DNA from: CAYFSC01 sp964345695
GTDB lineage: Bacteria; Bacteroidota; Rhodothermia; Rhodothermales; Salinibacteraceae
Assembly: GCA_964345695.1 (NCBI GenBank)
Contig: CAYFSC010000160.1
Coordinates: 1 to 6,962, forward strand
DNA: 6,962 nucleotides
Direction of reading: 5' to 3'
The notes under the pieces were generated by a model, which was not told where the DNA came from, searched no databases, and was given only the letters and a program-made list of their open reading frames with translations. The translations under genes were made by a program, and so were the position numbers. This document shows positions 5,733 through 6,962 of this stretch, piece after piece. Within the stretch, counting starts at the first letter, position 1; each line of letters begins with the position of its first letter.

Positions 5733-6962
5733 TTATCCGAAGAGCTTCTTCACACGGTGGATTCCGTCGACGAGACGATCTACCTCCTCGGCCGTGTTGT
5801 AGCACGAGAACGAGGCGCGAATCGTACCGGGCAGGCCGAGGCACTCCATGAGGGGCTGGGTGCAATGATGACCCGTGCGCACCGCCACCCCCATGCGGTC
5901 GAGGACCGTGCCGGCATCGTACGGGTGGATGTCGTCCAGCACGAACGACAGAACGCTGGCTTTCTCCTCGGCGGTGCCGACGATACGCAGGCCCTCGATG
6001 GCCTGCACCTGCTCGGTGGCGTAGGCAAGCAGTTCGTCTTCGTAGGCATGAATCGCCTCGCGATCGAGGGAGGTGATGTACTCCGCCGCAGTTGCGAGCG
6101 CGATGGCATCAGCAATGTTGGGCGTGCCGGCTTCGAGTTTGTGCGGAAGCGCGTCGTAGGTCGTTTCCTCGAAGGAAACCTGGTCGATCATGTCGCCGCC
6201 GCCGTGGTAGGGCGGCATGGCCTCCAGATGCTCGCGCTTGCCATACAGCACACCGATGCCAGTCGGACCGAACATCTTGTGGCCCGAGAAGACGAAGAAA
6301 TCAGCGTCGAGCGCCTGCACGTCCACCGGCAAATGCGGGGCCGACTGCGCACCATCGACGACGACCGGAACGCCCTGGTCGTGGGCGGCCTCCGTAATCG
6401 ACGCAATCGGGTTGATTGTGCCGAGCGTGTTGGACACATGCGAGATGGCCAGCAGCGCCGTGTCGTCCGTCAGGTACTCCGGCAGCCGCTGCATCTGAAG
6501 GGCACCGGAGGCCGAGACGGGAAGCACCCGGATGGAAGCACCGACCCGGTCGGCCAGCATCTGCCAGGGCACGATGTTCGAGTGGTGCTCCATTTCGGTG
6601 AGCAGAATCTCGTCCCCCGCACCGACCCTCTGCTGGCCAAACGTCGATGCGATGAGGTTCAGGCCCTCGGTCGTGCCTCGCGTCCAGATGACCTGCGCGT
6701 CGTCGGGGGCGTGGATGTACTCCGCCATCGTGCGCCGCGCTGACTCGTACGCCTCGGTCGCGGTCTGGCTGAGCCGGTGCACCCCGCGGTGGACGTTGCT
6801 GTTCTCCGACTGGTAATAATCGTTCAGCCGGTCGATGACCACCTGTGGCTTCTGCGACGTTGCCGCGTTGTCGAGGTAGGAGAGCGGCGTATCGTCGTAC
6901 ACCTCCTGGTGGAGCGCCGGGAAATCCCGACGCACGGCTTCTACGTCCAGCGTCGCTTTCGG
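5733..6962 (-). CDS. sufS: SufS group II cysteine desulfurase (5' end outside window)
   Basis: SufS is a PLP enzyme that converts L-cysteine to alanine and holds the sulfur as a cysteine persulfide for Fe-S cluster assembly. The visible 409 codons cover nearly the whole protein. Numbered from the GTG at 6935: LSYLDNAATSQKP (18-30), TRGTTEGLNLIA (85-96), EMEHHSNIVPW (114-124), cofactor-contacting VVVDGAQSAPH (191-201), PLP lysine Lys220 in FSGHKMFGPTG (216-226), and the catalytic Cys358 in VRTGHHCTQPLM (352-363), the short group II type of loop. The GTG is not the likely start: nine more in-frame codons (PKATLDVEA) reach the window edge without a stop and match the family's N-terminal 'DV..VR.DFP' pattern, so the true start lies just beyond 6962. 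SufE follows 76 bases downstream. Confidence 0.96.
   Translation of the reverse strand, partial: PKATLDVEAVRRDFPALHQEVYDDTPLSYLDNAATSQKPQVVIDRLNDYYQSENSNVHRGVHRLSQTATEAYESARRTMAEYIHAPDDAQVIWTRGTTEGLNLIASTFGQQRVGAGDEILLTEMEHHSNIVPWQMLADRVGASIRVLPVSASGALQMQRLPEYLTDDTALLAISHVSNTLGTINPIASITEAAHDQGVPVVVDGAQSAPHLPVDVQALDADFFVFSGHKMFGPTGIGVLYGKREHLEAMPPYHGGGDMIDQVSFEETTYDALPHKLEAGTPNIADAIALATAAEYITSLDREAIHAYEDELLAYATEQVQAIEGLRIVGTAEEKASVLSFVLDDIHPYDAGTVLDRMGVAVRTGHHCTQPLMECLGLPGTIRASFSCYNTAEEVDRLVDGIHRVKKLFG

Overview
The window holds six protein genes, all on the minus strand. In transcription order (right to left) they are sufS, sufE, sufT-like, a large TPR/AAA+/Fis regulator, a small VOC-family protein and a class I fructose-bisphosphate aldolase. 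The sequence is GC-rich, which produces many long shadow ORFs, and no start codon has a convincing Shine-Dalgarno sequence. The sufS-sufE-DUF59 order is common in Bacteroidota-like genomes. SufE and the SufT-like protein are strongly acidic (about 29 acidic to 13 basic residues, and about 28 to 5). Together these suggest a salt-adapted member of the Rhodothermota/Bacteroidota, similar to Salinibacter. That placement is inference, not proof.

Right part (4722-6962): the end of an Fe-S cluster assembly (suf) operon. SufS takes sulfur from cysteine, SufE accepts it as a persulfide, and the DUF59 protein is a likely cluster-assembly or maturation factor. SufS runs off the window: its frame is open to the last base and the visible codons before its first possible start match the family N-terminus. 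The scaffold genes (sufBCD) would be expected beyond the right edge but cannot be seen. The 76-base sufS-sufE gap carries three related AAATACG elements that could form competing hairpins.

Middle (1343-4642): a 947-residue regulator with about 460 residues of TPR-like helices, a GAF-like segment, a sigma-54-activator-type AAA+ domain and a Fis-type HTH. The AAA+ domain has the family fold signatures but lacks the Walker A lysine, the Walker B Asp-Glu pair, the GAFTGA loop and one arginine-finger position. It therefore looks like a pseudo-ATPase that no longer drives sigma-54 promoter opening. A short VOC-fold protein follows 42 bases downstream and is probably co-transcribed.

Left part (1-1342): an FbaB-type aldolase, probably its own transcription unit. 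A 131-base gap with a weak promoter candidate and a short palindrome precedes it. It ends in a clear intrinsic terminator at 8-46, with a second hairpin between stop and terminator.

The most unusual items are the degenerate AAA+ regulator placed directly after suf genes and the Met-Pro-Gly-Gly repeat at the N-terminus of the SufT-like protein. I saw no tRNA, rRNA, CRISPR array or mobile element.
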